NCBI GenBank assembly: GCA_021739765.1
Contig: JAIPBD010000022.1
Location: 1 to 64,000 of the forward strand
Length of the DNA: 64,000 bases
DNA from: Melioribacteraceae bacterium
Lineage (GTDB): Bacteria; Bacteroidota; Ignavibacteria; Ignavibacteriales; Melioribacteraceae
Direction: 5' to 3'
In this document: positions 26,959 through 34,445 of the stretch, piece by piece
Numbering within the stretch: position 1 is the first letter of the stretch
Layout: each line of letters opens with the position of its first letter
Position numbers and translations under genes: made by a program
Notes under the pieces: model-generated
Told to the model about the DNA's origin: nothing
Databases searched by the model: none
Seen by the model: only the letters and a program-made list of their open reading frames with translations

Positions 26959-28320
26959 TCATATCGTCGGTGTATCCAAATCTTTTAAGCCGGAGTGCAA
27001 TTCATCATAAGTTAGATGATGATCTTGTAATTTTCCTTCAAAATAATCCTGATATGCGGACATATCAAAATATCCATGACCACAAAGATTGAATAAAATG
27101 GTTCTTTCTTTCCCTTCTTTTTTCGCTTCTTCGGCTTCACGAATAACTTGCGCGATTCCGTGAGTTGCTTCCGGAGCCGGCAAAATACCTTCAGCGTTCG
27201 CAAATTTAACACCAGCCGCAAAACATTCTAATTGTTGAACCGCAACCGCTTCAATCAATTTATCTTTTAACAACTGACTTACAATAACTCCGGCGCCATG
27301 ATAACGTAATCCCCCGGCGTGAATGGCTGCAGGAACGAAATTGTGTCCCAAAGTATACATCGGTAATAATGGTGTCAATCCTACCGTATCTCCAAAATCA
27401 TACCGAAACTCACCTTGTGTCAGTTTTGGACATGATGCCGGCTCAACCGCGATGCATCTGACATTTCTGTTTTCAGTTAATTTATGTTGAAGAAATGGAA
27501 ACGCAATTCCGGCAAAATTTGACCCGCCGCCAAATGGAGCGATAACAACATCGGGGTAGTCACCTGCTTTCTCCATTTGTTTCAACGATTCAAGTCCGAT
27601 TACGGTTTGATGCAGAAGCACATGATTCAAAACGCTTCCCAGAGCATAATTAATACCTTCATCTTTTGCCGCTCTTTCCACCGCTTCGGAAATTGCAATT
27701 CCCAAACTACCGGGCGAATTAGGATCACCTGCCAAAATTTTTCTGCCCGAGTCCGTTTTATCGGTCGGCGAGGCGTAAACATCCGCTCCCCAAGTATTCA
27801 TTAATAATTTTCTGTATGGTTTCTGCTCGTAACTTATTTTAACCATGTAAACTTCAAGATCAATTCCAAAATGCTGACAAGCAAAACTAAGCGCGCTTCC
27901 CCACTGTCCCGCACCCGTTTCAGTTGTAATCTTTTTTACACCTTCCATTTTGTTATAATATGCTTGCGGCACAGCTGTGTTCGGTTTGTGTGAACCCGCC
28001 GGACTTACACCCTCGTACTTGTAATATATCTTTGCCGGAGTATCCAATAATTTTTCGAGGTTGGAAGCTCTAAACAATGGAGTCGGACGCCACATTTTGT
28101 AAACTTCTCTTACTTCATCGGGAATGGCAATCCATTTATCCTGACTAACTTCCTGCTTAATTAATTCCATCGGGAACAAAGGAGCTAAAGCTTCGGGTCC
28201 GATCGGTTCTTTTGTTCCGGGATGCAATGGAGGTAAAGGTTTGTTTGGCATATCCGCAACAATGTTATACCAGTTTTCGGGAATTTCATCTTCGGAAAGG
28301 GTGATTTTTTTCTCGTTCAT
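26959..28320 (-). CDS. trpB2: TrpB2-type tryptophan synthase beta chain
   Basis: A 453-residue PLP enzyme of the TrpB2 branch, which is longer than TrpB1 and works without a tight TrpA partner, joining indole to serine. The PLP lysine is in SPAGSHKPNTA. GGGSNFAGIAFP binds the phosphate, and LCGHGYFDM is conserved near the end. The N-terminal NWYNIVADMPN is a TrpB2 signature. No other trp genes are nearby. Its last 14 codons are duplicated at 26129-26168, past the HEPN/MNT pair. Confidence 0.92.
   Translation of the reverse strand: MNEKKITLSEDEIPENWYNIVADMPNKPLPPLHPGTKEPIGPEALAPLFPMELIKQEVSQDKWIAIPDEVREVYKMWRPTPLFRASNLEKLLDTPAKIYYKYEGVSPAGSHKPNTAVPQAYYNKMEGVKKITTETGAGQWGSALSFACQHFGIDLEVYMVKISYEQKPYRKLLMNTWGADVYASPTDKTDSGRKILAGDPNSPGSLGIAISEAVERAAKDEGINYALGSVLNHVLLHQTVIGLESLKQMEKAGDYPDVVIAPFGGGSNFAGIAFPFLQHKLTENRNVRCIAVEPASCPKLTQGEFRYDFGDTVGLTPLLPMYTLGHNFVPAAIHAGGLRYHGAGVIVSQLLKDKLIEAVAVQQLECFAAGVKFANAEGILPAPEATHGIAQVIREAEEAKKEGKERTILFNLCGHGYFDMSAYQDYFEGKLQDHHLTYDELHSGLKDLDTPTI
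26963..27002 (-). repeat. Right copy of the trpB2 3' end, in the resident gene
   Basis: Partner of 26129-26168. It encodes the last residues of the present TrpB2 protein; the stop codon is at 26959-26961. Confidence 0.85.
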
Positions 28321-28364
28321 CTTTCTGGTTCCGTTATTTGTTTATTGATTAATTATTAGATGTA

Positions 28365-28372
28365 CAAATTTA
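28365..28372 (-). promoter_or_regulatory. Probable -7 box for trpB2
   Basis: TAAATTTG on the minus strand fits TAnnTTTG and lies 44 bases before the start at 28320. Confidence 0.4.
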
Positions 28373-28541
28373 TATGAATTTGAAACTTGTTTATGAATTG
28401 GGCAAAAATAGTGATAAAAATTTTTTATGCAATATTTGGTGACAATTTGTGGCGAGTAAAATAAAATTAAAAAATTGCATCAATTATAATCACTCGAAGA
28501 AAGCACACATCGCTGACGTATTGCATAGAATGCTTAAATCT

Positions 28542-28560
28542 ATTTAAAATAATCCAACAA
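28542..28560. repeat. 19-base intergenic repeat, copy 1
   Basis: ATTTAAAATAATCCAACAA occurs again, identical, at 38688-38706. Both copies are intergenic and each has TTGCAT a short way upstream. The origin is unknown. Confidence 0.6.
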
Positions 28561-28606
28561 CATTTATTGAGGAATTAATAAATTTGTTTTTTGTGAGTTG
28601 AAATGA

Positions 28607-28978
28607 ATGGATAATCTACACAATAAATACGCCCCATATTGGGCCGCAGCAATGGTTGTCTTTGGAACTATTGGTGTATCAACAATCAATTTTGATTTGG
28701 GAAGTTTTTGGAAAGGTTATGTGTTAGATATTGTAGGACCGGCTTGGAACTATATTTTATTTCGGGGACTATTTACTGAAAGAGCAAACAATTTTTGGAC
28801 TCGATTTTTCACTCCAAACAAAACTTTCTGCATTTTCGTTTTAGTATGTTTTGGAATCGAAACTTTACAGTATTTTCAGTTTTATGAATCTACTTTTGAC
28901 CCCTTTGATCTGATTGCTTATTTAATAATCCTAACTCCACTTTATATTCTTGATTCAAAAATTGTAAAACAAGATTAG
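28607..28978 (+). CDS. Small membrane protein, VanZ-like by pattern
   Basis: A 123-residue protein with three to four hydrophobic segments. GIETLQYF followed by DPFDLIAYLI resembles the E-x-x-Q and D-x-x-D pattern of VanZ-like membrane proteins, but the match is weak. No partner gene is evident; the next gene is convergent and ends 13 bases away. I do not recognise a firm family. Confidence 0.65.
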   Translation: MDNLHNKYAPYWAAAMVVFGTIGVSTINFDLGSFWKGYVLDIVGPAWNYILFRGLFTERANNFWTRFFTPNKTFCIFVLVCFGIETLQYFQFYESTFDPFDLIAYLIILTPLYILDSKIVKQD

Positions 28979-28991
28979 TCTGATACGAAAC

Positions 28992-30023
28992 TCAATTCTT
29001 CTCAAAAATATCCTTTATGGAAAAACCTAACTCAGATTTATGATCTTCAATAAAACTTAAAATTTCTTCAACCGGAATTACTTTCGTTATTCCGACTTGA
29101 GCATTTGCTCTTCTTTCAACATAAAAGCTTCCTGTGTAAGGCACTGCAGGACTAAAACCCTTCTCCAACTCTTTTACATCAGGAATTAAATTATACTCGT
29201 ATGTCGCGGGAATAGATTTAATAATTCCGACAAATTCAAAATTAGGAACCCCGTCTCTCACGGCGAGAACCAATCCACCGCTGGCTCCACGATGAAACAT
29301 TACATCGAGGAGAAATTCCCCGTTTTCATTTCTGTTCGGACTGCTGACAATTCCGCGTGTTAACATTTTATAATTGTACGGGTATCCAAAAACATAAACG
29401 AATGAACCCCATTCCAATTCTTTTGCTTCTCCGGCCGGGTAATTAAAAACCTCCGGATTATCCGCTGTTCCCGATTGCAAATAATTCCCAACTATTGCGA
29501 GATCAAGTTTATTATCAATTGCCATAATCTCCAGCTCACCATTTTTGAGATTTGTATAATTATTCTGGTTCATTTTGATGGAAATGCTTTCGATTATATC
29601 GGTCACTCTACCTGAAGCATCGCTGTAAAAAGTAAATATTGTATCCTCAAAGTTGACGACATGCGCGCAGGTCAACAAAGCAATTGAGCGGTCATCGAAA
29701 AATATAACCGTTCCGGTTCCGGAAGAATTTTGATTAAAAAGATCGGTTCGCGAAGCAGTCTCTTCAACCTCCAATTTGGGAACATCGACTATTTTTATGC
29801 CGCGAGTGTGATCAAAAAAGTAACTTTTGTAAAATGCGATGCTATTAATCAATCGAATTGAGTTGCTGATTTTTTCCAATTGCAGGGAACTGCTTTGATA
29901 CGGAAATTCGCTATCGTAACGACCGTCGTTTAAAGTAGGATAAACGGAATTTCGAATTGCTTGTTGATTTGAACATGAAGTAAGTAAAACTGTTATAAAC
30001 AATACTGCTAATTTCCGGCGCAT
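28992..30023 (-). CDS. Trypsin-like serine protease lipoprotein
   Basis: A protein of about 343 residues. ATG 30023 follows GGAGATAAA and gives a lipoprotein signal (LLTSC); ATG 30056 is less likely. The catalytic triad is readable as His in LLTCAHVV, Asp in NKLDLAIVG and Ser in FHRGASGGLV, in the order and spacing of chymotrypsin-fold HtrA/trypsin_2 proteases. No PDZ domain follows. It should act in the periplasm, anchored to a membrane. The substrate is unknown. Confidence 0.85.
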   Translation of the reverse strand: MRRKLAVLFITVLLTSCSNQQAIRNSVYPTLNDGRYDSEFPYQSSSLQLEKISNSIRLINSIAFYKSYFFDHTRGIKIVDVPKLEVEETASRTDLFNQNSSGTGTVIFFDDRSIALLTCAHVVNFEDTIFTFYSDASGRVTDIIESISIKMNQNNYTNLKNGELEIMAIDNKLDLAIVGNYLQSGTADNPEVFNYPAGEAKELEWGSFVYVFGYPYNYKMLTRGIVSSPNRNENGEFLLDVMFHRGASGGLVLAVRDGVPNFEFVGIIKSIPATYEYNLIPDVKELEKGFSPAVPYTGSFYVERRANAQVGITKVIPVEEILSFIEDHKSELGFSIKDIFEKN

Positions 30024-30140
30024 TTTATCTCCACGTTTGCAATCTATTCTTTCCATTCTTTGAAGAAAATCCCGGTTAAAGCTTGTGTGTCGGAAAATAT
30101 GTCCGGGATGACAATTCCATCTGCTGACTTTTTAATGCCG

Positions 30141-30156
30141 TCCCGACAATTCGGGA
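30141..30156. repeat. Short REP-like palindrome, copy 1
   Basis: TCCCGA-CAAT-TCGGGA. A hairpin with the same stem and a different loop occurs at 32440-32455. Both are intergenic and fit the pattern of REP elements. Confidence 0.45.
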
Positions 30157-30186
30157 TCTGCATCTCATATTTTTTACATTTCAAAA

Positions 30187-30582
30187 TTACATTTCTTCAA
30201 AATAATCTTTCATCGGATTAAAATAATGTTCAATCCAGCCCGATTTATACTTTTCACCGTCACCGGGTTGGAGATTAGAATGTTTGAGTGTGAGTTTTGT
30301 TCCATCCTTATCTCTTTCAAAAATTATCTCAAGCAAGGAATCCTCTGCCTCTTGAGGGAATTCTGAAGTTCGCCAGCTTTGTAAAATTTTCTTTCCGAAT
30401 TTAAGTTCAAGATTTTTTCCGGTGATATATCCGTCCCAAGCCGCAAATTCGGCACCTATCTCGTCGGAAATTTCCGCTGCTCCTCCGGTCATCTCAGAGT
30501 GCTGATCTTCATCCAACCACGCTATATATAAAAGTTCAGGGGAGATGTTAAATATCTCCGTTAATTCAAATTCATCCATCAT
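30187..30582 (-). CDS. SRPBCC/AHSA1-like ligand-binding domain protein
   Basis: A 131-residue protein of the START/Bet v1 fold (ISPELLYIAWLDEDQHSEMTGG at the start, FERDKDGTKLTLKHSNLQPG, then GWIEHYFNPMKDYFEE), as in AHSA1-type proteins that bind a hydrophobic ligand or a chaperone. No signal peptide. It overlaps the upstream cyclophilin gene by four bases. The ligand is unknown. Confidence 0.85.
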   Translation of the reverse strand: MMDEFELTEIFNISPELLYIAWLDEDQHSEMTGGAAEISDEIGAEFAAWDGYITGKNLELKFGKKILQSWRTSEFPQEAEDSLLEIIFERDKDGTKLTLKHSNLQPGDGEKYKSGWIEHYFNPMKDYFEEM

Positions 30583-31178
30583 TCCTCCTCTGGTGGATCG
30601 ATTCTAACGATATTCTCTATTTCGATTTCGGGCGTTAGTCGTTGTTCACTTTCGGGCGAAAGTTGAATCTTTTTCACAATATCCATTCCTTTTGTTACTT
30701 TTCCGAATGCGGCGAAACCTTGTAGATCCGGATTCCTTTTGCCACCGAAATCGAGTTCAGGTTGGTTACCGACACAAATAAAAAACTCCGATGCCGCGGT
30801 TCCTGGTTCGCTCCTGGCCATTGAAATTACACCATCAAGATGTTTAATTCCGGTTTTTTCTGTGGTTTCATGTTCGATCGGTTCATGCATATCCTCTTCG
30901 AATTTTAGACCGCCTTGGATTACTTCAATTTTTACATCGTTATTGGGTTGGTTTGTCGGTGTAACGACTCTGTAGAAGCTTGTATTTTCAAATTTTCTTT
31001 CATCAACATATCTTAAAAAGTTCGCCGATGTAATTGGAGCTTGCTTGAAAAAGATTTCGATTTCTATACCGCCTAATTCAGTTTGAATTTCTACTTTTGG
31101 ATTTGGTTCTGGTTTTTCACAAGAAAAAAGAAGCATGGAAATTAAAAACGCGAGGATAAATTTTACCGGTGATCTCAT
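30579..31178 (-). CDS. Cyclophilin-type peptidyl-prolyl isomerase lipoprotein
   Basis: A 199-residue lipoprotein (lipobox Cys20, LLFSC) with a bacterial cyclophilin domain: FFKQAPITSANFLRYV, then MARSEPGTAASEFFICVGNQPELDFGG, and FAAFGKVTKGMDIVKKI. It would speed proline isomerisation of exported proteins in the periplasm. It is translationally linked to the SRPBCC gene downstream. The active-site Arg of eukaryotic cyclophilins is only partly matched (FENTSFYRVV), as in many bacterial members. Confidence 0.9.
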   Translation of the reverse strand: MRSPVKFILAFLISMLLFSCEKPEPNPKVEIQTELGGIEIEIFFKQAPITSANFLRYVDERKFENTSFYRVVTPTNQPNNDVKIEVIQGGLKFEEDMHEPIEHETTEKTGIKHLDGVISMARSEPGTAASEFFICVGNQPELDFGGKRNPDLQGFAAFGKVTKGMDIVKKIQLSPESEQRLTPEIEIENIVRIDPPEEE

Positions 31179-31276
31179 ATCGAAGGTTCCGTTTACTGAG
31201 TCAAATAATTATTAATGCAAAATAGGAAAATAATAGAAGTCAGATTAAGCCAATATTGGAAAAGAAATAAGATGCA

Positions 31277-31738
31277 TTATTCTTTATTGCTGACCACATT
31301 CTGAATTTTCCATTCCGAATTGACTTTAATCCAGGTAAAAGCATCAATCCCAGTCCATTCAAAAACACTACCTTCGTTTCCTGCTCTGGCTTTATACTTA
31401 ATCCAGCCATGAGCAAGATTTTTTGATACCTCGAATTTTGATTCCAAAACTTCCTCTTCGAAAATTGAGAGTTTGGCGAGGACATCTTTTGAACGTTTTA
31501 CAAATTGCATCGGGGTTAATGATTCCACCACTTCTTTTTGAGTTTGTGGATTTATTCTAATCAAACTTAATTTTGCCCCCGACGTAAAATATTCCGGAAT
31601 AGAATCCCAATCCCTCCCGGAAAGATTTTCATAGAATAACAGAGTGGTCGATTTTAGATAAACTTCATCAGTTTTTTGAGAATAAATTGATGCGGAAAAT
31701 AAAAGTAACAGCAGAATCGAAATTGTTAATTTCTTCAT
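31277..31738 (-). CDS. Secreted NTF2-like protein
   Basis: A 153-residue protein with a signal peptide ending near SIYSQ. The remainder (YENLSGRDWDSIPEYFTSGAKL ... GSVFEWTGIDAFTWIKVNSEWKI) has the length and end pattern of an NTF2-like fold with a conserved tryptophan-rich last strand. These small folds bind ligands or act as enzymes. No catalytic residues can be named and no neighbour gives a clue. Confidence 0.7.
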   Translation of the reverse strand: MKKLTISILLLLLFSASIYSQKTDEVYLKSTTLLFYENLSGRDWDSIPEYFTSGAKLSLIRINPQTQKEVVESLTPMQFVKRSKDVLAKLSIFEEEVLESKFEVSKNLAHGWIKYKARAGNEGSVFEWTGIDAFTWIKVNSEWKIQNVVSNKE

Positions 31739-31807
31739 ATTCCCCCCGGAATTGTTTTTATTTGTAGGGCTAATTCTAACTAATTTTCTAATAATTTATA
31801 GAATTCG

Positions 31808-32215
31808 TTATCGCCAATATGATAAGATTACCGAATAAGCAATCATGCAAGATAGATCATATCCAATATTCATAAATATTAACTTAAATGATTGGCTATG
31901 AAACAAACCGTGAACAAAATGTATACCGGCAACGGCAACCCAAAGTGATAGACCAATTCTCAATCCGCCTGAGAGATCGTTTGCTTGGGTAAGTACCATC
32001 AAGTATGCTATTATAAGTGATACAAAAAAGTGCGCAATAATTGTGAGCCCGTAAGTTTTTGCCGGATTAAATTCAGCTTTTAATTGCTCTTCGGTTTTAC
32101 CGATTTCGGCCATCCAGGCTTTCCCGAAAATCGGGCCATACCAAAGCGCACCCAAAATCATTGCCGAAAAAGTACTTACTGCAACTGCGAGGTAATTTAT
32201 TGATAGATGCTCCAT
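31808..32215 (-). CDS. DUF1761 family membrane protein
   Basis: A 135-residue protein with four hydrophobic helices. The start NYLAVAVSTFSAMILGALWYGPIFGKAWM matches DUF1761, a family of small inner-membrane proteins of unknown function, and HGLFHSQSFKLIFMNIGYDL is the conserved second half. It stands alone. Confidence 0.85.
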   Translation of the reverse strand: MEHLSINYLAVAVSTFSAMILGALWYGPIFGKAWMAEIGKTEEQLKAEFNPAKTYGLTIIAHFFVSLIIAYLMVLTQANDLSGGLRIGLSLWVAVAGIHFVHGLFHSQSFKLIFMNIGYDLSCMIAYSVILSYWR

Positions 32216-32741
32216 CTCGTTTCTCCTTATTAATTGGGAAATTGATTTTCCACTAGTAAACCGGATAAAAAATCCGAATTCCTCGATAAGAAATCAAGAT
32301 AAATTTTGAGGAAGTTTTAAGATCGAGATACACTCTGTTCTTCGCCAAGTTTTCTTATCGGCTGAACTAACCGTCATGAACTTGACGAAGAAAAAGATGT
32401 ATCACTTGATGAAATAAATTCCAAGGCTGTCACTGCTTGTCCCGATGCTTCGGGAGTCATAGTAGCAATCTTAGAAATAATAACCGTGACACAACTACCT
32501 AGAACTTTACACAAACCGCAAACACAGACTAAAATAAATTCAAAAACATTGTCGTTTATTAAATACTCACGCACGGTCGCGATTGTGAGGATATAGTCAT
32601 GTTCTGATAATTACAAGCAACAATCCTCCTCTGCGCTCTTCGCGACTTCTTCGCGTCCTTTGTGGTTATGTATTCGATTATGATATCGAATATTAAATCG
32701 AAACAGAAGATGTGCTAAGCACAAAAGATCGAGAATCAAAC
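32216..32741. other. 525-base region without an intact gene
   Basis: No open frame here looks real. It holds a REP-like hairpin (32440-32455) and, near 32635-32670 on the minus strand, a stretch coding for NHKGREEVAKSAEED before a stop. That peptide resembles the N-terminal leader relic often seen before GxxExxY-type genes and scattered between genes in related genomes. On the plus strand, a frame from about 32377 to 32598 reads ELDEEKDVSLDEINSKAV and onward without a plausible start. The region looks like accumulated debris. Confidence 0.5.
32440..32455. repeat. Short REP-like palindrome, copy 2
   Basis: TCCCGA-TGCT-TCGGGA, the same stem as at 30141-30156. Confidence 0.45.
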
Positions 32742-33761
32742 TCAATTCGCAAACATCGCCACAACCGGCTCTTCCCCGGCTTTAAAAGAACCCCGGAACA
32801 TTCCCTCGGAATTAAACGGCATAGAAATATTACCAAATTTATCGATTGCGATGACACCACCGCTTCCGTTTTGTTTAACAAGTTTCCGCATAACTACAGA
32901 ATCCGCCGCTGCTTCAAGACTTAATCTGGCATGTTCAATCAAAGATGAAATTTGGTAAGCAACAACATTACGAATAAAATACTCTCCATGTCCGGTCGCC
33001 GAGATCGCGCAAGTGTTATTATCCGCGTAAGTTCCCGCACCGATAATCGGAACATCTCCAACCCTTCCCCATCGTTTGTTTGTCATTCCTCCGGTAGAAG
33101 TGGCCGCAGCAAGATTTCCATCTTTATCCAAAGCAACGCATCCCACCGTCCCAAACTTATAATCATTATCATTATCGTAATCGTTGTCATTATCGAGAAG
33201 AGATAGTTTCTCCCTTTCCAAAATCTTCTGCAAACTTTCCCACCTTCTCTCAGTATAAAAATATTCGGGATCGACAAATTCAACTCTATTCATTTCGCCA
33301 AATTTTTCTGCTCCATCTCCAATCATCATAACGTGTGGCGATTCCATCATCACCAAACGCGCAAGGGTAATTGGATTTTTTACCCGTTTAATTCCTGCAA
33401 CAGTTCCGGCATTGAGAGTTTTTCCATCCATGATCGCGGCATCAAGTTCATTTGTTCCGGCATTTGTAAAAACCGCTCCTTTACCGGCGTTAAAAAGTGG
33501 AGAATCTTCAAGAACATTCACAACTTTTTCGACACATTCAAGACTCGTACCCCCGTTCTCCAAAATTTTATAACCGACTTTAAGCGCTTCTTCGAGTTTA
33601 TCGGCAAATTCTTTTTCTTCAACAGGGGAAAATTGTCCCGGCTTTATTGATCCGGCTCCTCCGTGAATTGCGAGCGCGAATTCGGGTCTTGGTGTTTTAG
33701 TCTGTGGTTGACACGAAGAGATTACGATAATCGCCAGCAAACTTATTTTCCACTTTTTCAT
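32742..33761 (-). CDS. Isoaspartyl peptidase/L-asparaginase (Ntn-hydrolase) lipoprotein
   Basis: A proenzyme of about 339 residues. ATG 33761 follows GAGGCGGAAA and gives a lipoprotein signal with Cys17. LAIHGGAGS opens the fold. The self-cleavage site is Gly-Thr in KFGTVGCVAL, with Thr205 as the new N-terminal nucleophile, followed by STGGMTNKRWGRVGDVPIIGAGTYA and GHGEYFIR. It hydrolyses asparagine or isoaspartyl peptides, here probably in the periplasm. Just before the cleavage site residues 190-201 read DNDNDYDNDNDY, a repeat-derived linker that looks like a local expansion. Confidence 0.92.
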   Translation of the reverse strand: MKKWKISLLAIIVISSCQPQTKTPRPEFALAIHGGAGSIKPGQFSPVEEKEFADKLEEALKVGYKILENGGTSLECVEKVVNVLEDSPLFNAGKGAVFTNAGTNELDAAIMDGKTLNAGTVAGIKRVKNPITLARLVMMESPHVMMIGDGAEKFGEMNRVEFVDPEYFYTERRWESLQKILEREKLSLLDNDNDYDNDNDYKFGTVGCVALDKDGNLAAATSTGGMTNKRWGRVGDVPIIGAGTYADNNTCAISATGHGEYFIRNVVAYQISSLIEHARLSLEAAADSVVMRKLVKQNGSGGVIAIDKFGNISMPFNSEGMFRGSFKAGEEPVVAMFAN

Positions 33762-33850
33762 TTTCCGCCTCATTTATTTTTTTAATCCTGACTACAACTA
33801 TATTCAATATTCTTGTAAATTAGAGTCAATAATAATTAATTGAACGCGAA

Positions 33851-34051
33851 ATGAAAAATCTTGAATTCAAAACAAAGATAAAAGGAAAGTTTATAAGGCA
33901 CGAGGGACTCGCAGATTTAAAAGGAAAGGAAGTTCGTGTGTTAATAAAAGAAATTCAAGAGCAGAATCAAAAACAATGGAAACTAATTGGGTCTTTGAAT
34001 CTAAAAGGTGAGTTAGATTTAATTAACATTCGCGACTTTGCAAATGAGTAA
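33851..34051 (+). CDS. Small antitoxin-like protein (VapB position)
   Basis: A 66-residue basic protein beginning MKNLEFKTKIKGKFIRHEGLADLKGKEVRVLI, which has the look of the short beta-rich antitoxins that precede PIN toxins (DUF2281/VapB-like). It overlaps the PIN gene by eight bases. Its role rests mainly on position. Confidence 0.7.
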   Translation: MKNLEFKTKIKGKFIRHEGLADLKGKEVRVLIKEIQEQNQKQWKLIGSLNLKGELDLINIRDFANE

Positions 34052-34445
34052 AATTTTCATCGATACGAATGTATTCATCTATGCACTCGATAAAAACTCA
34101 AAATACCATGAATGGTCAAAAACTATTTTAACAGATTCAAAGATTGATCTATTGACTACAACAAAAAATATAAGTGAATTCTTTGCTGTTACCACAAAAT
34201 TTGGTCTTCAATTCGAATCAACATTTTCATTTTACAAAGAAATGAGAAAAAACTGTACAATTCTGTTTCCAAGTGAGAAGAGCCTCACAAAATTTGCAAA
34301 TCTATTAGAAAAATACCCCTCGAAGGGAAATAGAGTATTTGATTCGGAAATTGCTTCCATATTATCAAACGGTCTGAATAGACTGGCATCGTTAAACAAA
34401 AGAGATTTCGAAGAAATAACAGAAATTAAAACGGAGATTTTATGA
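34044..34445 (+). CDS. PIN-domain ribonuclease toxin, VapC-like
   Basis: A 133-residue PIN domain from ATG 34044 (MSKIFIDTNVFIYAL). The acidic residues expected in the active site are visible: the first Asp in FIDTN, Glu in ISEFFAV, and Asp in RVFDSEIA. PIN toxins cut tRNA or other RNA. The pair with the preceding small gene fits VapBC. Its stop codon overlaps the start of the C1 peptidase gene in ATGA. Confidence 0.87.
   Translation: MSKIFIDTNVFIYALDKNSKYHEWSKTILTDSKIDLLTTTKNISEFFAVTTKFGLQFESTFSFYKEMRKNCTILFPSEKSLTKFANLLEKYPSKGNRVFDSEIASILSNGLNRLASLNKRDFEEITEIKTEIL

Larger units (their letters stand above)
26129..27002. mobile_element. Candidate toxin-antitoxin cassette inserted at the trpB2 3' end
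   Basis: An 874-base segment bounded by 40-base direct repeats that match at 37 positions. Both repeats are usable 3' ends of trpB2 with in-frame stop codons, and each is followed by a hairpin. Between them lie only the HEPN and MNT genes. This is the footprint of integration at a gene's 3' end in which the gene end is restored. No integrase or transposase is present, so it could also have arrived by homologous recombination with a relative. Confidence 0.55.

Noticed and set aside
26129-27002. Flanking repeats considered as an insertion-sequence target duplication
   Set aside because: At 40 bases with 3 differences, they are too long and diverged for a target duplication, and no transposase or terminal inverted repeats were found.
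31240-31485. Minus-strand frame overlapping the NTF2-like gene
   Set aside because: It is an out-of-frame reading of the same gene.
32374-32574. Minus-strand open frame of 66 residues in the gene-poor gap
   Set aside because: It ends in a serine run, has no ribosome-binding site and crosses a REP-like hairpin.
33159-33194. Short-period repeat considered as a CRISPR-like or microsatellite array
   Set aside because: It is in frame within the asparaginase gene, only about 36 bases long, and has no spacers.
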